The notes beneath the pieces were generated by a model, which was given only the letters and a program-made list of their open reading frames with translations, did no database searches and had not been told where the DNA came from. Shown here piece after piece: positions 9,908 to 19,111 of a stretch of DNA of 64,000 bases. The stretch's first letter is position 1; the number at the start of each line of letters is the position of its first letter. A program made the translations under genes and the position numbers. The DNA is taken from contig NZ_ATVJ01000001.1 of assembly GCF_000420665.1 (NCBI RefSeq), positions 1,993,588 to 2,057,587 of the forward strand, read 5' to 3'. The DNA comes from Ponticaulis koreensis DSM 19734. Its GTDB lineage: Bacteria; Pseudomonadota; Alphaproteobacteria; Caulobacterales; Hyphomonadaceae.

Positions 9908-11044
9908 TCAGAATCCGAAGGACATTTGCGGCGAGTCTTTTGTCGGTACTTTGAAGAGGTCACATCGCAATCGGGCAGGTTGTTCTGTCATACCTGCGCG
10001 CCTGACCGCCTTCTTGAATCGCGCCGCAATCAGGTCTGCGAAAGGGCCATCACCACGTTGTCGTTTGTGCCATTCAGCATCATAATCTTTGCCACCGCGC
10101 ATTTCTCTCAGCGTATTGATGACGCGCGCTGCACGATCAGGAAAATGAGCTTTCAGCCATTCCTGAAAAATATCCTTCAGTTCATATGGCAGGCGCAGCA
10201 GTACATAACGCGCATTCATTGCGCCTGCGTCCGCTCCGGCAGAAATCATGGCCTCAAGCTCGCTGTCATTCAGGCAGGGGATTATTGGCGCTGTCATCTG
10301 AACGACAGGGATGCCGGCTTTCGCCAGCGCTTCTATCGTTTGCAGACGGAGTGACGGCGCCGCCGCTCGCGGCTCCAGTCTGATCGAAACATCATGCTTA
10401 AGCGTTGTCATGGAGAGGCCGGTAGACACCAGGCCGCGTTCTGCCATGCCGGACAGGATATCGATATCTCTCCGGATCAGTGCGGACTTGGTGAGGATCA
10501 TCACCGGATGGTTGAATTCGTCCAGCACGCGCAAAATCTCGCGTGTGAGGCGCAGGCGTTTTTCTTCCGGTTGATAGGCATCGGTATTGATGCCAAGCGC
10601 TATAGGGCGCGGTTCATACTTACGCCCTGAGAGTTCGCGCCGAAGAAGCTCGACCGCATTATTCTTGAAATACAGCTGTCGCTCAAAATCGATGCCCGGC
10701 GAGTGGCCGAGATAAGCGTGCGATGGACGCGCAAAGCAATATGCGCAGCCATGCTCGCAACCACGATAAGGGTTAATCGAACGGTCGAAAGAAATGTCCG
10801 GCGACTGGTTTTTTGTGATGATGGTGCGCGCCGTTTCCGAGTGCCATGAAATGCGGCTGGCTTCGTCTATGAAGTCTGTCGCATTCTCCCAGCCATCGTC
10901 GAACTTGTCTGTCTGAACAGTTTCGAAGCGCCCGGCGGGATTAGACACAGCGCCGCGTCCCCGCCTTGCGTCTGAAGGCGTGAGGGCATTGATTTCATTG
11001 GACTTTATGCGTCCGTGTTCCGGAAGTTTCTGGCTGGCTTTCAT
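9908..11044 (-). CDS. PA0069-family radical SAM protein
   Basis: A 378-residue radical SAM enzyme. The cluster motif CEHGCAYC follows the family-typical SINPYRGCEHGCAYCFARPSH (only part is conserved elsewhere), with SAM-domain strands after it. An N-terminal extension of about 75 residues and a basic C-terminus complete it. It resembles the PA0069/SPL-like group, whose reaction is not established. It lies upstream of ccrM on the same strand with a 110-nt gap that may hold the ccrM promoter. I make no substrate prediction. Confidence 0.85.
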   Translation of the reverse strand: MKASQKLPEHGRIKSNEINALTPSDARRGRGAVSNPAGRFETVQTDKFDDGWENATDFIDEASRISWHSETARTIITKNQSPDISFDRSINPYRGCEHGCAYCFARPSHAYLGHSPGIDFERQLYFKNNAVELLRRELSGRKYEPRPIALGINTDAYQPEEKRLRLTREILRVLDEFNHPVMILTKSALIRRDIDILSGMAERGLVSTGLSMTTLKHDVSIRLEPRAAAPSLRLQTIEALAKAGIPVVQMTAPIIPCLNDSELEAMISAGADAGAMNARYVLLRLPYELKDIFQEWLKAHFPDRAARVINTLREMRGGKDYDAEWHKRQRGDGPFADLIAARFKKAVRRAGMTEQPARLRCDLFKVPTKDSPQMSFGF

Positions 11045-11272
11045 GCCTCAAGAAATATCAGACTTAAAAGAACAAAACAAGAACATTTAAGCTGGAAGGA
11101 CTGAGTTGAACATGTTTTTAAAGTTTCACCTTCGAGCTGTTAACAAAAGTGCCGGAAAAAGCAGGAAGAACTTGAGAATGGTCTGAAGTGATTCACGAAT
11201 GTTCAATTCTGCTATGACATTATTGAGTTAGTTAGGGGACTGGAATGGCGCTTTAGCCGCTCAGCAGAGGGT

Positions 11273-12046
11273 ATGTTTGTGGCAGGTTTTAATCCGGGTT
11301 TGCTGGTACTTGAGGATAGTACGACGCAGGCCAAGATGATTTCGAGAATGTTTGAGGATCAGGGCGCGTCGGTTACCGCCGTAACAACGCCGCGCGAGTT
11401 TTCTTCTGCGCCGCATCTGTTCGACCTGAAAGTCAATGCTGCATTGATTGATGTGCACTTTGGCGAAGTGAGCGGTCTGAAGCTGATCGAGCCATTATCC
11501 CGTCGCTGGCCTTCGGCTGTCCTGATTATGATGACGGCCAATGACACAGACGACTTCGCGATTCTCGGCGAAGCGCGGAAAAAAGGCGCCCATCTGGTTC
11601 TTAAAAAGCCTTTCAAACGTGAAGACGTTATGGAAACGCTTGCTGATATCAAATCAATTCAGGAAACGGGTTCACGTCGCAAGCATGTAGTGCTGATAGA
11701 CGACAGTAAGACGACCTGCCGCATCGCATCGGACCTTCTGCGCGCACATGGATTCCGCGTGTCCAGCTTCCAAAGCGGCCTTAGCGCCATCCAACAGTTG
11801 AACTATGATCATGTTGATGTTGTTCTGACTGACATGCATATGCCTGAAATGTCAGGCAGCGAGTTGATCTGCCTGGTACGCGACGTCTGGGCGAAGGTTC
11901 CAATTGTTGCGATGTCGGCGGATGAGAAACTCGCCTCTCAAAAAATCGATGTCGATGCGTTTATTCAGAAGCCGTTCGGCCCGGAAGAGATTATCTCTGT
12001 CCTGAAGTATGTGATGCGCCGTGATGAGCTGGAGCTCGACTGCTAG
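11273..12046 (+). CDS. response regulator with two receiver domains and no output domain
   Basis: 257 residues made of two REC domains in tandem and nothing else. REC1 (about 9-128) has a phosphoacceptor at Asp60 (ALIDV) and Lys112 (KKPF). REC2 (about 138-250) has acidic residues IDD at 142-144, Asp187 (LTDMHMP) and Lys233 (QKPF). Both domains therefore look phosphorylatable, although REC1 has VHFGE where REC2 has the usual MHMPE. No kinase or output gene is next to it. Such proteins often act as phosphate sinks, relays or localisation factors; DivK/PleD-like roles in Caulobacter are a precedent only. AGAGG lies just before the ATG. Confidence 0.87.
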   Translation: MFVAGFNPGLLVLEDSTTQAKMISRMFEDQGASVTAVTTPREFSSAPHLFDLKVNAALIDVHFGEVSGLKLIEPLSRRWPSAVLIMMTANDTDDFAILGEARKKGAHLVLKKPFKREDVMETLADIKSIQETGSRRKHVVLIDDSKTTCRIASDLLRAHGFRVSSFQSGLSAIQQLNYDHVDVVLTDMHMPEMSGSELICLVRDVWAKVPIVAMSADEKLASQKIDVDAFIQKPFGPEEIISVLKYVMRRDELELDC

Positions 12047-12646
12047 CTAGCCTTTGCGCTGGCGACGCCATTTCGTCAGCGCGTCGAGATCATCGATATC
12101 AATCCGCTCATCTAGGTACGCAATGCGGTTGATTTGCAGATTGTCCCGAACATCGGCGAGCGCCCACTGGCTTGACCATCTGACCTCATCAAACGGGGCT
12201 TTGGTCCGGCAGGTCTTAGCCATGCCAAATAGCCAGAAGCCGCCATCATCGGCTGGCCCAAAGACTGCGCCGTGCGTTAAAAGCTTCTGGCTTGCCGCGT
12301 GAATGTCTGCAGGGCGAAGGTCCGGCATATCGCTTCCAACGAAAATTACACGCCCGAGCGGCGCGAGATCGAAGGCGCGGGTAAGCCTGTCTCCAAGGTC
12401 GCCGCCGCCTTGCGGAATGCGGATCAGCTGGTCCGGCCAGAGGGGCTGACGGCTTTTGACGGCTATATCTGGCGCAACGCTCAGAACGCCGGCCCATCGC
12501 TGGTCGTCCAGCGCGCGTAGGGCTCGCGCTGTACTCATCGCATTGATGCGCCGTGCTTCGGTCTTGCCGATATCGCGGGCAAGGCGCGTTTTGGCCACGC
12601 CCATCCGGTTCGGTTTGACGAAAGCAAAGACGGTGATCGGTGTCAT
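12047..12646 (-). CDS. TIGR04282-type glycosyltransferase-like protein (DUF2064)
   Basis: A 199-residue nucleotidyl/glycosyltransferase-fold protein. It begins VFAFVKPNRMGVAKTRLA, which matches the P-loop-like start of the DUF2064/TIGR04282 group, and has FVGSDMPDL near residue 105 and GPADDGGFWLFG near 130, both typical. Family members are annotated from their link to arsenosugar biosynthesis, but no arsM or arsS-like gene is near. It lies downstream of a TIGR04283-type gene (24-bp gap, same strand), the usual partner. The true substrate is uncertain. Confidence 0.8.
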   Translation of the reverse strand: MTPITVFAFVKPNRMGVAKTRLARDIGKTEARRINAMSTARALRALDDQRWAGVLSVAPDIAVKSRQPLWPDQLIRIPQGGGDLGDRLTRAFDLAPLGRVIFVGSDMPDLRPADIHAASQKLLTHGAVFGPADDGGFWLFGMAKTCRTKAPFDEVRWSSQWALADVRDNLQINRIAYLDERIDIDDLDALTKWRRQRKG

Positions 12647-12670
12647 GCGTTTGGTGCGATACGTGTCTGG

Positions 12671-13357
12671 CTATTTATAGAGTTTGGAGAGCTTTTCAGG
12701 GCTTGCGCCCAGATAGTAGCGCGTCAGCAGCAATGCGTTTGCGTAGGCGCGTTTGCGCCAGCCGTCGCGCTCATACTTTTCAGCTGATGTGAAGGCACGC
12801 ACCGGCAGGATTTTCAGGCGTCGTTTGCGAATACGGCGGACCATATCGACATCTTCCATGAGTGGCATGTCTTTGAAGCCGCCAAGGTCTTCGTACATGG
12901 TGCGCGGCATTAGAAGGCCCTGATCGCCGTAGGGAAGGCCAAGCAGTTTAGCGCGCTGGTTCGCGCGCTTTTCCAGCCAACGCGCTTCTTTGGAATTGCT
13001 CTGATAGCGCAGTTCAAACGCGGCGGCGTGGGTTTCATGCTCAAACATGTGACGGTCGACCATGCGTGGCCAGTTCTTGTCGAGCTTGGTATCGGCGTGG
13101 AGGAACAAGAACCACTCGCCAGTCGCATTCTTCGCACCGGTACGAAGCTGTCGGCCTCGGCCTTTCGCGGCCGAGCAGATGACGCGTGCGCCCCAGTTGA
13201 ACGCGGTGACGATGGAATTGTCGGTCGAGCCGCCGTCCACAACAATCACTTCACGGATGATTTCATCCTGCATGCCCTTCATCAGGGATTTCAGGCAGGT
13301 CGTGAGCTGTTTTTCACCATTATAGACAGGGATGATAACAGAAACAGGAGCGCGCAA
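12671..13357 (-). CDS. TIGR04283-type family 2 glycosyltransferase
   Basis: A GT-A fold family 2 glycosyltransferase of 228 residues. It begins VSVIIPVYNGEKQL and has VVDGGSTDNS near 40, the DXD-like FLHADT near 90, and the family-typical PYGDQGLLMPR around 152. The pairing with the TIGR04282-type gene downstream is characteristic. The start is TTG at 13357 with AAGG upstream; no closer ATG keeps the N-terminal strand. Annotation as arsenosugar biosynthesis would come from family names only. Confidence 0.8.
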   Translation of the reverse strand: MRAPVSVIIPVYNGEKQLTTCLKSLMKGMQDEIIREVIVVDGGSTDNSIVTAFNWGARVICSAAKGRGRQLRTGAKNATGEWFLFLHADTKLDKNWPRMVDRHMFEHETHAAAFELRYQSNSKEARWLEKRANQRAKLLGLPYGDQGLLMPRTMYEDLGGFKDMPLMEDVDMVRRIRKRRLKILPVRAFTSAEKYERDGWRKRAYANALLLTRYYLGASPEKLSKLYK

Positions 13358-13405
13358 TTTACTGAGCCTTTTTACTATACACGGTTGGGGTCAGTGGTGG
13401 TCATT

Positions 13406-14212
13406 TCAGGTGATCCCGCTCTCTTCCATGAATTTTCTGATGTTGAGCAGGTCTTCCCAGGCTTTGGATTTTTCCGCTGGTCTCTTCAGAAGAAAGGACG
13501 GATGGAAAATCGGGAAAACAGGGACGGGCTGTTTCAGCCCGGGTACGTCCAGATTGAAGCGTTTTCCGCGCATCTGGCCAATTGTTTCTTCGCTATGGAG
13601 CAGGGCGCTGGCGGGCACCAGACCGGTTGCAATGATTAGCTTGGGTGCCACCAGTTCGATATGCTTGTCCACGAATGGACGACAAATAGCCAGCTCTTCT
13701 GGCGTCGGGTTCCGGTTGCCGGGCGGACGCCAGAAGTTGACGTTGGTCAGATAGGCGTTCTCGTCTCGAGACAGGCCGATCGCTTTGAGCATTTTGTCCA
13801 GAAGTTGCCCGGCAGGCCCGATGAAAGGTTTGCCGCTTTTGTCTTCTTCACGGCCTGGACCTTCGCCTATGACCATCACGTCGGCATTGGCCGGGCCGTC
13901 TGCGATTACGGTGGACTGAGCTTTGAGTTTCAGTTCGCAGCCATCGAACGCCTCAAGTGCAGTGCGCAATTCATCCAGTGTGCGGATATTCGCAACGGCG
14001 CTGCGTGCAGCTTCGTCGGCGGTAATACGTTTTGCGGCTTTCCGCGTCTGAGGGATCGCCTGTTGCGGCGCACTGGTTTTGGCTTTCGGAGCTGACGCAT
14101 TTGCTGCGCGGATCAGCTTTTCCAATTCACGTGTGTCTACCGGAACGCCTGCGTCTTCCCACCAGTCGGTGAGTGGCTTTAGCTGTTTTAACAAGTTGTC
14201 GGTCAAAGCCAT
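13406..14212 (-). CDS. uracil-DNA glycosylase, family 4-like
   Basis: Removes uracil from DNA. From this start it has 268 residues. The N-terminal ~85 residues are variable. The catalytic core has VIGEGPGREED, FIGPAGQLLDKML and NVNFWRPPGNRNP, then HPSFLL near the end. In classical family 4 enzymes four cysteines bind a [4Fe-4S] cluster. Here two of those positions appear changed (the C-x2-C pair has only its second Cys in DGCELK, and FWRPP replaces KCRPP), so cluster binding is doubtful. ATG 14212 is preferred to an upstream ATG at 14257 because it gives a family-like start (MALTDNLL); neither has a clear ribosome site. Confidence 0.85.
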   Translation of the reverse strand: MALTDNLLKQLKPLTDWWEDAGVPVDTRELEKLIRAANASAPKAKTSAPQQAIPQTRKAAKRITADEAARSAVANIRTLDELRTALEAFDGCELKLKAQSTVIADGPANADVMVIGEGPGREEDKSGKPFIGPAGQLLDKMLKAIGLSRDENAYLTNVNFWRPPGNRNPTPEELAICRPFVDKHIELVAPKLIIATGLVPASALLHSEETIGQMRGKRFNLDVPGLKQPVPVFPIFHPSFLLKRPAEKSKAWEDLLNIRKFMEESGIT

Positions 14213-14603
14213 GGTTAGTGATCGGTAACATGTGAAGTTTGAAACTGTTCTAAACACGTTTCACCGATAGTGCCACCGCCTGTATTTGCCATTTTCACAT
14301 ATTTGATTGGCAGCCAGACCGTTGAGCATAATCTGGTTTTTTGCGAGAAAAGAATAAGCAGTATTCTGACAAAGAATATTTTTGCATTCGCAAATACAGT
14401 TCAGATTTCAGCTCTTTCTGTCGATTTTTTGCCATTCCAGCCAAAAACTTTGCTCAGTTGGCCTTGGGCGGGCGATGTAACACTTGAACCTGTCCGTGTT
14501 TATCATGCATTAGCTTTGCAAGAATTGCGTTTGGACTTTTGGCTCGAAGGTCATTAGATCAAACGTCTGAACCAGAATGTACACCGGCTTGGGGAGATAA
14601 AGC
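14213..14603. other. intergenic region upstream of ETF-QO
   Basis: About 390 bp between the divergent UDG and ETF-QO genes. It is AT-rich between about 14320 and 14430 and has a small inverted repeat TTTGC/GCAAA near 14385. I see no gene, tRNA or convincing consensus promoter. GGGGAGATAAAGC before the etfD ATG contains a ribosome site (GGGGAG). Confidence 0.5.
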
Positions 14604-16289
14604 ATGGCGTCTGACGCTGTAGAACGTGAGTCCATGGAAGTTGATGTACTGATCATTGGTGGCGGACCTGCTGGTCTGTCTGCTGCGATCAGACTCATGC
14701 AGCTGTCACAGGAAAAAGGCGAAGAGCTTTCTGTGATCGTGCTGGAGAAGGGTGGCGAGATTGGCGCTCACATCCTGTCAGGTGTCGTTGTTGACCCTGT
14801 TGGTCTTGATACGCTGATCCCGGACTGGCGCGAACGCGATAACCGTCCGCTGCGCACCGAAGTCACTGGCGACAAATTCAAATATCTCGGCCCTAAGGGC
14901 TCTCTAGATATTTCCCTGCTGCCAATGCCGGGCTTCATGAAAAACCATGGCAACTTCACAGGCTCTCTGGGTAATGTCACACGCTTCCTCGCTGAAGAAG
15001 CTGAGGGCATTGGCGTTGAGATTTTCCCGGGCTTTGCTGCGTCTGAGCTGGTCTACGGCGAAAATGGCGAAGTTCGCGGCGTAATCGCTGGCGTGAACGG
15101 CCTCGACGCTGAAGGTAACCCAAAGCCGGACTACGAGCCGGGTATGGAGCTTCTCGGTAAGTATGTTCTGTTCGCGGAAGGTACACGCGGCTCCCTGACG
15201 AAAAAGCTGATCTCCAAGTTCGATCTCGACAAAGAATGCGAGCCACAGAAATACGGGATCGGCCTTAAAGAGCTCTGGTCGGTTCCGGAAGAAAACTTCC
15301 AGGAAGGCTATGTTCAGCATACGCTTGGCTGGCCGCTTCCAGACAATGTTGGCGGTGGGTCATTCCTCTATCACTTCCGTGACAATGGCGAGCCATTTAT
15401 CTCTCTCGGTTTCGTGGTTCACCTGAACTATGAGAACCCTTACATCGCGCCTTATCAGGAATTCCAGCGTTGGAAGCATCACCCTGAGGTGATGAAGTAT
15501 ATCGAAGGCGGTAAGCGCGTGTCTTATGGTGCCCGTGCGATCACTGAGGGCGGCTGGCAGTCTGTGCCTAAGCTCGCCTTCCCGGGCGGCGCCCTGATCG
15601 GATGTTCAGCCGGTTTCGTCAACGTGCCGCGTATTAAAGGCTCCCACAATGCCATCCTGACAGGCATGATGGGTGCTGAAGCAGCATTCAATGCACTGCA
15701 GGCAGGCCGTTCCGGTGACGAGCTCGTCGAGTACGAAGAGGCTTACGAAAAGTCCAGCGTTTACAAAGAGCTTAAAACAGTTCGTAACGTTAAGCCTATC
15801 CTGTCCCGCTTCGGTACTGTGCTTGGTACAGGTCTTGGCGGCGTCGAGATGTGGCTCACATCGATCTTCGGCGGCTGGTCACCTTTCGGCACGCTCGGTC
15901 ACAAGAAAACTGACGCAGCGTCTCTCAAGCCTGCTGCGAAGTTCAAGCCGATTGATTATCCAAAGCCGGACGGCAAATACAGCTTCGACAAGCTGACAAA
16001 CGTAGCCTTCACCAACACCTATCACGGTGAAGATCAGCCATGTCACCTCAAGCTGCTCGACCCTGATCTGCAGAAGTCTTCAGAGCTCGGTGTCTTTGAC
16101 GGTCCATCAGCGCGCTACTGCCCTGCAGGCGTGTATGAGTGGGTAGAAGAGGCTAATGGCGAGCAGCGCTTCCAGATCAACTCGCAGAACTGCATTCACT
16201 GCAAAACTTGTGACATCAAGGACCCGAACCAGAACATCAACTGGGAAACACCAGAAGGTGGTGGCGGTCCGGCTTACCCGAATATGTAA
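14604..16289 (+). CDS. etfD: electron transfer flavoprotein-ubiquinone oxidoreductase
   Basis: Passes electrons from reduced ETF, produced by acyl-CoA dehydrogenases, to ubiquinone at the inner membrane. 561 residues: FAD Rossmann motif VDVLIIGGGPAGLSAAIRL at about 13-31, a central ubiquinone-binding domain, and a C-terminal ferredoxin-like [4Fe-4S] domain with cysteines in RYCPAGVYEW and QNCIHCKTCDIKDP. Length and domain order match ETF-QO closely. The codons are strongly biased, as expected for a well expressed gene. etfA/etfB are not in the window. A clear terminator follows. Confidence 0.97.
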   Translation: MASDAVERESMEVDVLIIGGGPAGLSAAIRLMQLSQEKGEELSVIVLEKGGEIGAHILSGVVVDPVGLDTLIPDWRERDNRPLRTEVTGDKFKYLGPKGSLDISLLPMPGFMKNHGNFTGSLGNVTRFLAEEAEGIGVEIFPGFAASELVYGENGEVRGVIAGVNGLDAEGNPKPDYEPGMELLGKYVLFAEGTRGSLTKKLISKFDLDKECEPQKYGIGLKELWSVPEENFQEGYVQHTLGWPLPDNVGGGSFLYHFRDNGEPFISLGFVVHLNYENPYIAPYQEFQRWKHHPEVMKYIEGGKRVSYGARAITEGGWQSVPKLAFPGGALIGCSAGFVNVPRIKGSHNAILTGMMGAEAAFNALQAGRSGDELVEYEEAYEKSSVYKELKTVRNVKPILSRFGTVLGTGLGGVEMWLTSIFGGWSPFGTLGHKKTDAASLKPAAKFKPIDYPKPDGKYSFDKLTNVAFTNTYHGEDQPCHLKLLDPDLQKSSELGVFDGPSARYCPAGVYEWVEEANGEQRFQINSQNCIHCKTCDIKDPNQNINWETPEGGGGPAYPNM

Positions 16290-16296
16290 TACTCAG

Positions 16297-16323
16297 AAGG
16301 GCGGCTCATCGGGTCGCCCTTTT
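16297..16323 (+). terminator. rho-independent terminator after etfD
   Basis: The stem AAGGGCG/CGCCCTT (16297-16303 and 16315-16321) with an 11-nt loop is followed by a short T run, 8 nt after the etfD stop. Confidence 0.8.
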
Positions 16324-16398
16324 CCGTTCACTGATATTTTTACCCGTATTACCAGAATTACGATTGTATTCTCGGTCCGCTTCTTTCAGTTTGGCCAC

Positions 16399-18159
16399 AT
16401 GAAAACTTTGTATCGCGCTTTATTCGCGGCATGCGGTGTATCCGCGCTTGCTGCCTGCACTACACCTTCTGCGACGACCCCGTCAGCTAACGGCTTTACG
16501 CTTGTGCCTGCGCCGGTGCCGCCGACGGCTGAGCAGTTCTCCGATTTTCTCATCGGGCGATATGCCTCTCTGACGAATGATCCGGTGCTTGCGGCAGAGA
16601 CATTTGTTCGCGCGGCAGAACGAGCGCCGGAAGATGATGTGTTGCAGGAGCGTGCGATTTATTCGCTTCTGCTGGCCGGTGACAATAACCGTGCTGTTGA
16701 GCTTGCGCGCAACGCGCAGAACCATTCTGAAGATTATGGATCGCTCACTCGCCTGACCCTCGGCGTGGCCGCACTGGAAGACGGTCAGGCGGATTATGCG
16801 CGCACGCTTCTCACAACAGGTGAGGTGAGCCCGTTCAACCGCATTGTTTCACGTCTCGTAGCCGCCTGGGCGGCCTATGGCGCGGATGATTATGATGCTG
16901 CACGCACGCATGTCGTAGAAGGTCTGGTCGGCGACGACATTCTGGACGGCGTTTCGCTCTACATGCTGGCCATGATCCAGATGTCCGAAGGCGACGATGA
17001 TGCGGCCATCGGCACATTCTCTGCGGTTTGGGAAGAACGCATGCGTCTGGCTGTGGCGGCCGAACATTATATGCGTCTCCTTGCTGCGCGCGGAGATACC
17101 GAACGTGCGCTTCTGATTGCAGACGAGTTTTATCAGGACGTCGGCAACAACCCGTCCGTAGACCGTGTTGCGCGACAGTTGCGCAATGGTGAGACGGTCG
17201 AGGTTAAACGCCTGGACGCCGCTGAGGGCGCCGCCATCGCAGTGTACTCTCTGGCGTCTGCGCTCGCTGCCGAAACGCGCGATGATGTCGCTGGAATTTA
17301 CTTCAATCTGGCTCTGATCCTGAACCCTGATCTCGATATGGCGCGCACCATGCTCGGCAATACGCTCGATGCGGGTGGTCGCGGCGATGAAGCGCTGGAA
17401 GTGCTACAGCGTGTCGGAACAGATTCGCCATTCTTCGCGACGGCTCAGGCACAAATGGCCTGGATTCTTCGCCGTCAGGATCGTGACGAAGAAGCGCTTC
17501 GGATCGCTTCAGAAGCGCTGGCATTCACCGATGAGCGTGAAATGCGTATCCAGCTGGGTGAGCTCTATCGTTCGCTCGAAAAGTATGAAGACGCGCTCGA
17601 GCTCTTTGACGAAGTGGTCACAGAAGATGAAGCAGCAGGTCGCGAAGATTGGCTGATCTATTATGCGCGCGGCGTTGTCCATCACGAGTTGGATGACTGG
17701 GAAGCGGCAGAAGATGATTTCCTGCGCTCGCTCGAGATTGATGGCTCTCGCGCTCAGGTGCTCAACTATCTCGGCTATTCATGGGTCGATCGCGGTGAGC
17801 ATCTGGAACAGGCCTTCGAGATGATCCAGCAGGCCGTCGCGCTGCAGCCATATTCCGGTTATATCGTGGATAGTCTTGGTTGGGCGTATTACCGCCTTGG
17901 CCAGTATGAGCAGGCCGTGACCTACCTCGAACACGCAGTTGAGCTCTCATCCAACGACCCGACGCTGAATGATCACCTTGGTGATGCTTACTGGCGGGTA
18001 GGGCGTCGCATAGAGGCGCGCTTCCAATGGCGACATGCGCTCGCGCTTGAGCCGGAAGAAGACCAGATTCCACTCATTCAGGAGAAGCTTGAGAATGGTC
18101 TGCCCGAACTTCCTGTGACAGTGGTTGCAGAAGACGATGAGACGCGTCACGGACAATGA
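16399..18159 (+). CDS. TPR-repeat lipoprotein
   Basis: An exported lipoprotein of 586 residues. The signal sequence MKTLYRALFAACGVSALAAC ends in a lipobox (Cys20). The rest is built from tetratricopeptide-like helical repeats, clearest in the C-terminal half (AQVLNYLGYSWVDRG, YIVDSLGWAYYRLGQYEQA, PTLNDHLGDAYWRVG). Its start is set by the signal peptide; an ORF reaching back into etfD is not meaningful. TGA overlaps the ispE ATG. The same lipoprotein-ispE order is common in alphaproteobacteria. Probably a scaffold in the periplasm or at the outer membrane; partners unknown. Confidence 0.9.
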   Translation: MKTLYRALFAACGVSALAACTTPSATTPSANGFTLVPAPVPPTAEQFSDFLIGRYASLTNDPVLAAETFVRAAERAPEDDVLQERAIYSLLLAGDNNRAVELARNAQNHSEDYGSLTRLTLGVAALEDGQADYARTLLTTGEVSPFNRIVSRLVAAWAAYGADDYDAARTHVVEGLVGDDILDGVSLYMLAMIQMSEGDDDAAIGTFSAVWEERMRLAVAAEHYMRLLAARGDTERALLIADEFYQDVGNNPSVDRVARQLRNGETVEVKRLDAAEGAAIAVYSLASALAAETRDDVAGIYFNLALILNPDLDMARTMLGNTLDAGGRGDEALEVLQRVGTDSPFFATAQAQMAWILRRQDRDEEALRIASEALAFTDEREMRIQLGELYRSLEKYEDALELFDEVVTEDEAAGREDWLIYYARGVVHHELDDWEAAEDDFLRSLEIDGSRAQVLNYLGYSWVDRGEHLEQAFEMIQQAVALQPYSGYIVDSLGWAYYRLGQYEQAVTYLEHAVELSSNDPTLNDHLGDAYWRVGRRIEARFQWRHALALEPEEDQIPLIQEKLENGLPELPVTVVAEDDETRHGQ

Positions 18160-19076
18160 GCGGGCTCAAACCGGCGAGCATTTCGGCGCATGCCAAGGTC
18201 AATCTATATCTCCATGTCGGCCCGGTGCGTAGCGACGGGCGGCATCCGCTCGATAGTCTCGTCGTGTTTGCAGACGCGCGTGCCGCAGACCGCCTGCATA
18301 TTGCGCCATCAGACGAAGCGTTGCGCTTGAGCGTGTCCGGTCCGGGCATGGACGATGCGATGCTTGGCGCTGACGAAGATAATCTCGTGCTCAGAGCTGC
18401 GCGCTTGCTGTCTGAAAAGACGGGCATCACTTTCAAAGGCACTCTGACGCTCGAAAAGCATTTGCCGATTGCCGCGGGTATTGGTGGTGGATCATCTGAT
18501 GCGGCCGCAACCCTTCGGCTTCTCAATCATGTCTTTGAGCTTGGTTTGAGTGTCGAAGAGCTCATGGCGATGTCTGTTCCGCTTGGCGGTGATGTGCCTG
18601 CCTGCGTCGCTGGTGAGCCTGTCCTCATGCGCGGTGACGGTGATCGTATCGAACCCGTGGTGACCGGGATTCCTGAATTTCCTGCAGTGTTGGTGACGCC
18701 GCCGATTGCGTGCCCGACGGGGCCGGTCTTCAGGGCTTTTGACGAATTGAATGATGCGCCGCCGTTTTCCGAATGCGAGCCACCAGTCGGATCAGGTGGT
18801 CAGGCGTACCTCGCGGCGTTGCGTTCTGGATACCGGAATGATCTTCAGGCGCCCGCGATTGCGCGTCACCCGGAAATTGGCGACCTGCTCGAGCGTCTTC
18901 GGGCTGTAGGAGGGGCCCGGTTCGCCGCAATGTCCGGCTCCGGCGCTACTTGCTTTGCCCTATTCGCAAATGAGCAGGCGGCTCGCCATGCGGCGGGTGT
19001 TATCCGTGATCAATCCCCGACATTCTGGGTGGCAGAGACGAAACTCGGCGCTGCCGGGTTTGACCTCTCAGTCTAA
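18156..19076 (+). CDS. ispE: 4-diphosphocytidyl-2-C-methyl-D-erythritol kinase
   Basis: GHMP-family kinase that phosphorylates CDP-ME in the non-mevalonate isoprenoid pathway. 306 residues with the N-terminal AHAKVNLYLHVG, the glycine-rich ATP loop PIAAGIGGGSSDAAATLRLL at about 104-123, and the C-terminal MSGSGATCFALF motif. It starts inside the stop of the TPR lipoprotein gene (ATGA overlap). Together with the transferase and the polyprenyl synthase downstream, it forms a neighbourhood linked to isoprenoid carriers. Confidence 0.96.
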   Translation: MSGLKPASISAHAKVNLYLHVGPVRSDGRHPLDSLVVFADARAADRLHIAPSDEALRLSVSGPGMDDAMLGADEDNLVLRAARLLSEKTGITFKGTLTLEKHLPIAAGIGGGSSDAAATLRLLNHVFELGLSVEELMAMSVPLGGDVPACVAGEPVLMRGDGDRIEPVVTGIPEFPAVLVTPPIACPTGPVFRAFDELNDAPPFSECEPPVGSGGQAYLAALRSGYRNDLQAPAIARHPEIGDLLERLRAVGGARFAAMSGSGATCFALFANEQAARHAAGVIRDQSPTFWVAETKLGAAGFDLSV

Positions 19077-19111
19077 GCTGCGTACAGCAAAAAGGGTTCT
19101 ATGGGGTTGTT

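Noticed and set aside
14213-14603. tRNA or small RNA in the long gap before etfD
   Set aside because: No cloverleaf, CCA-end pattern or terminator was found.
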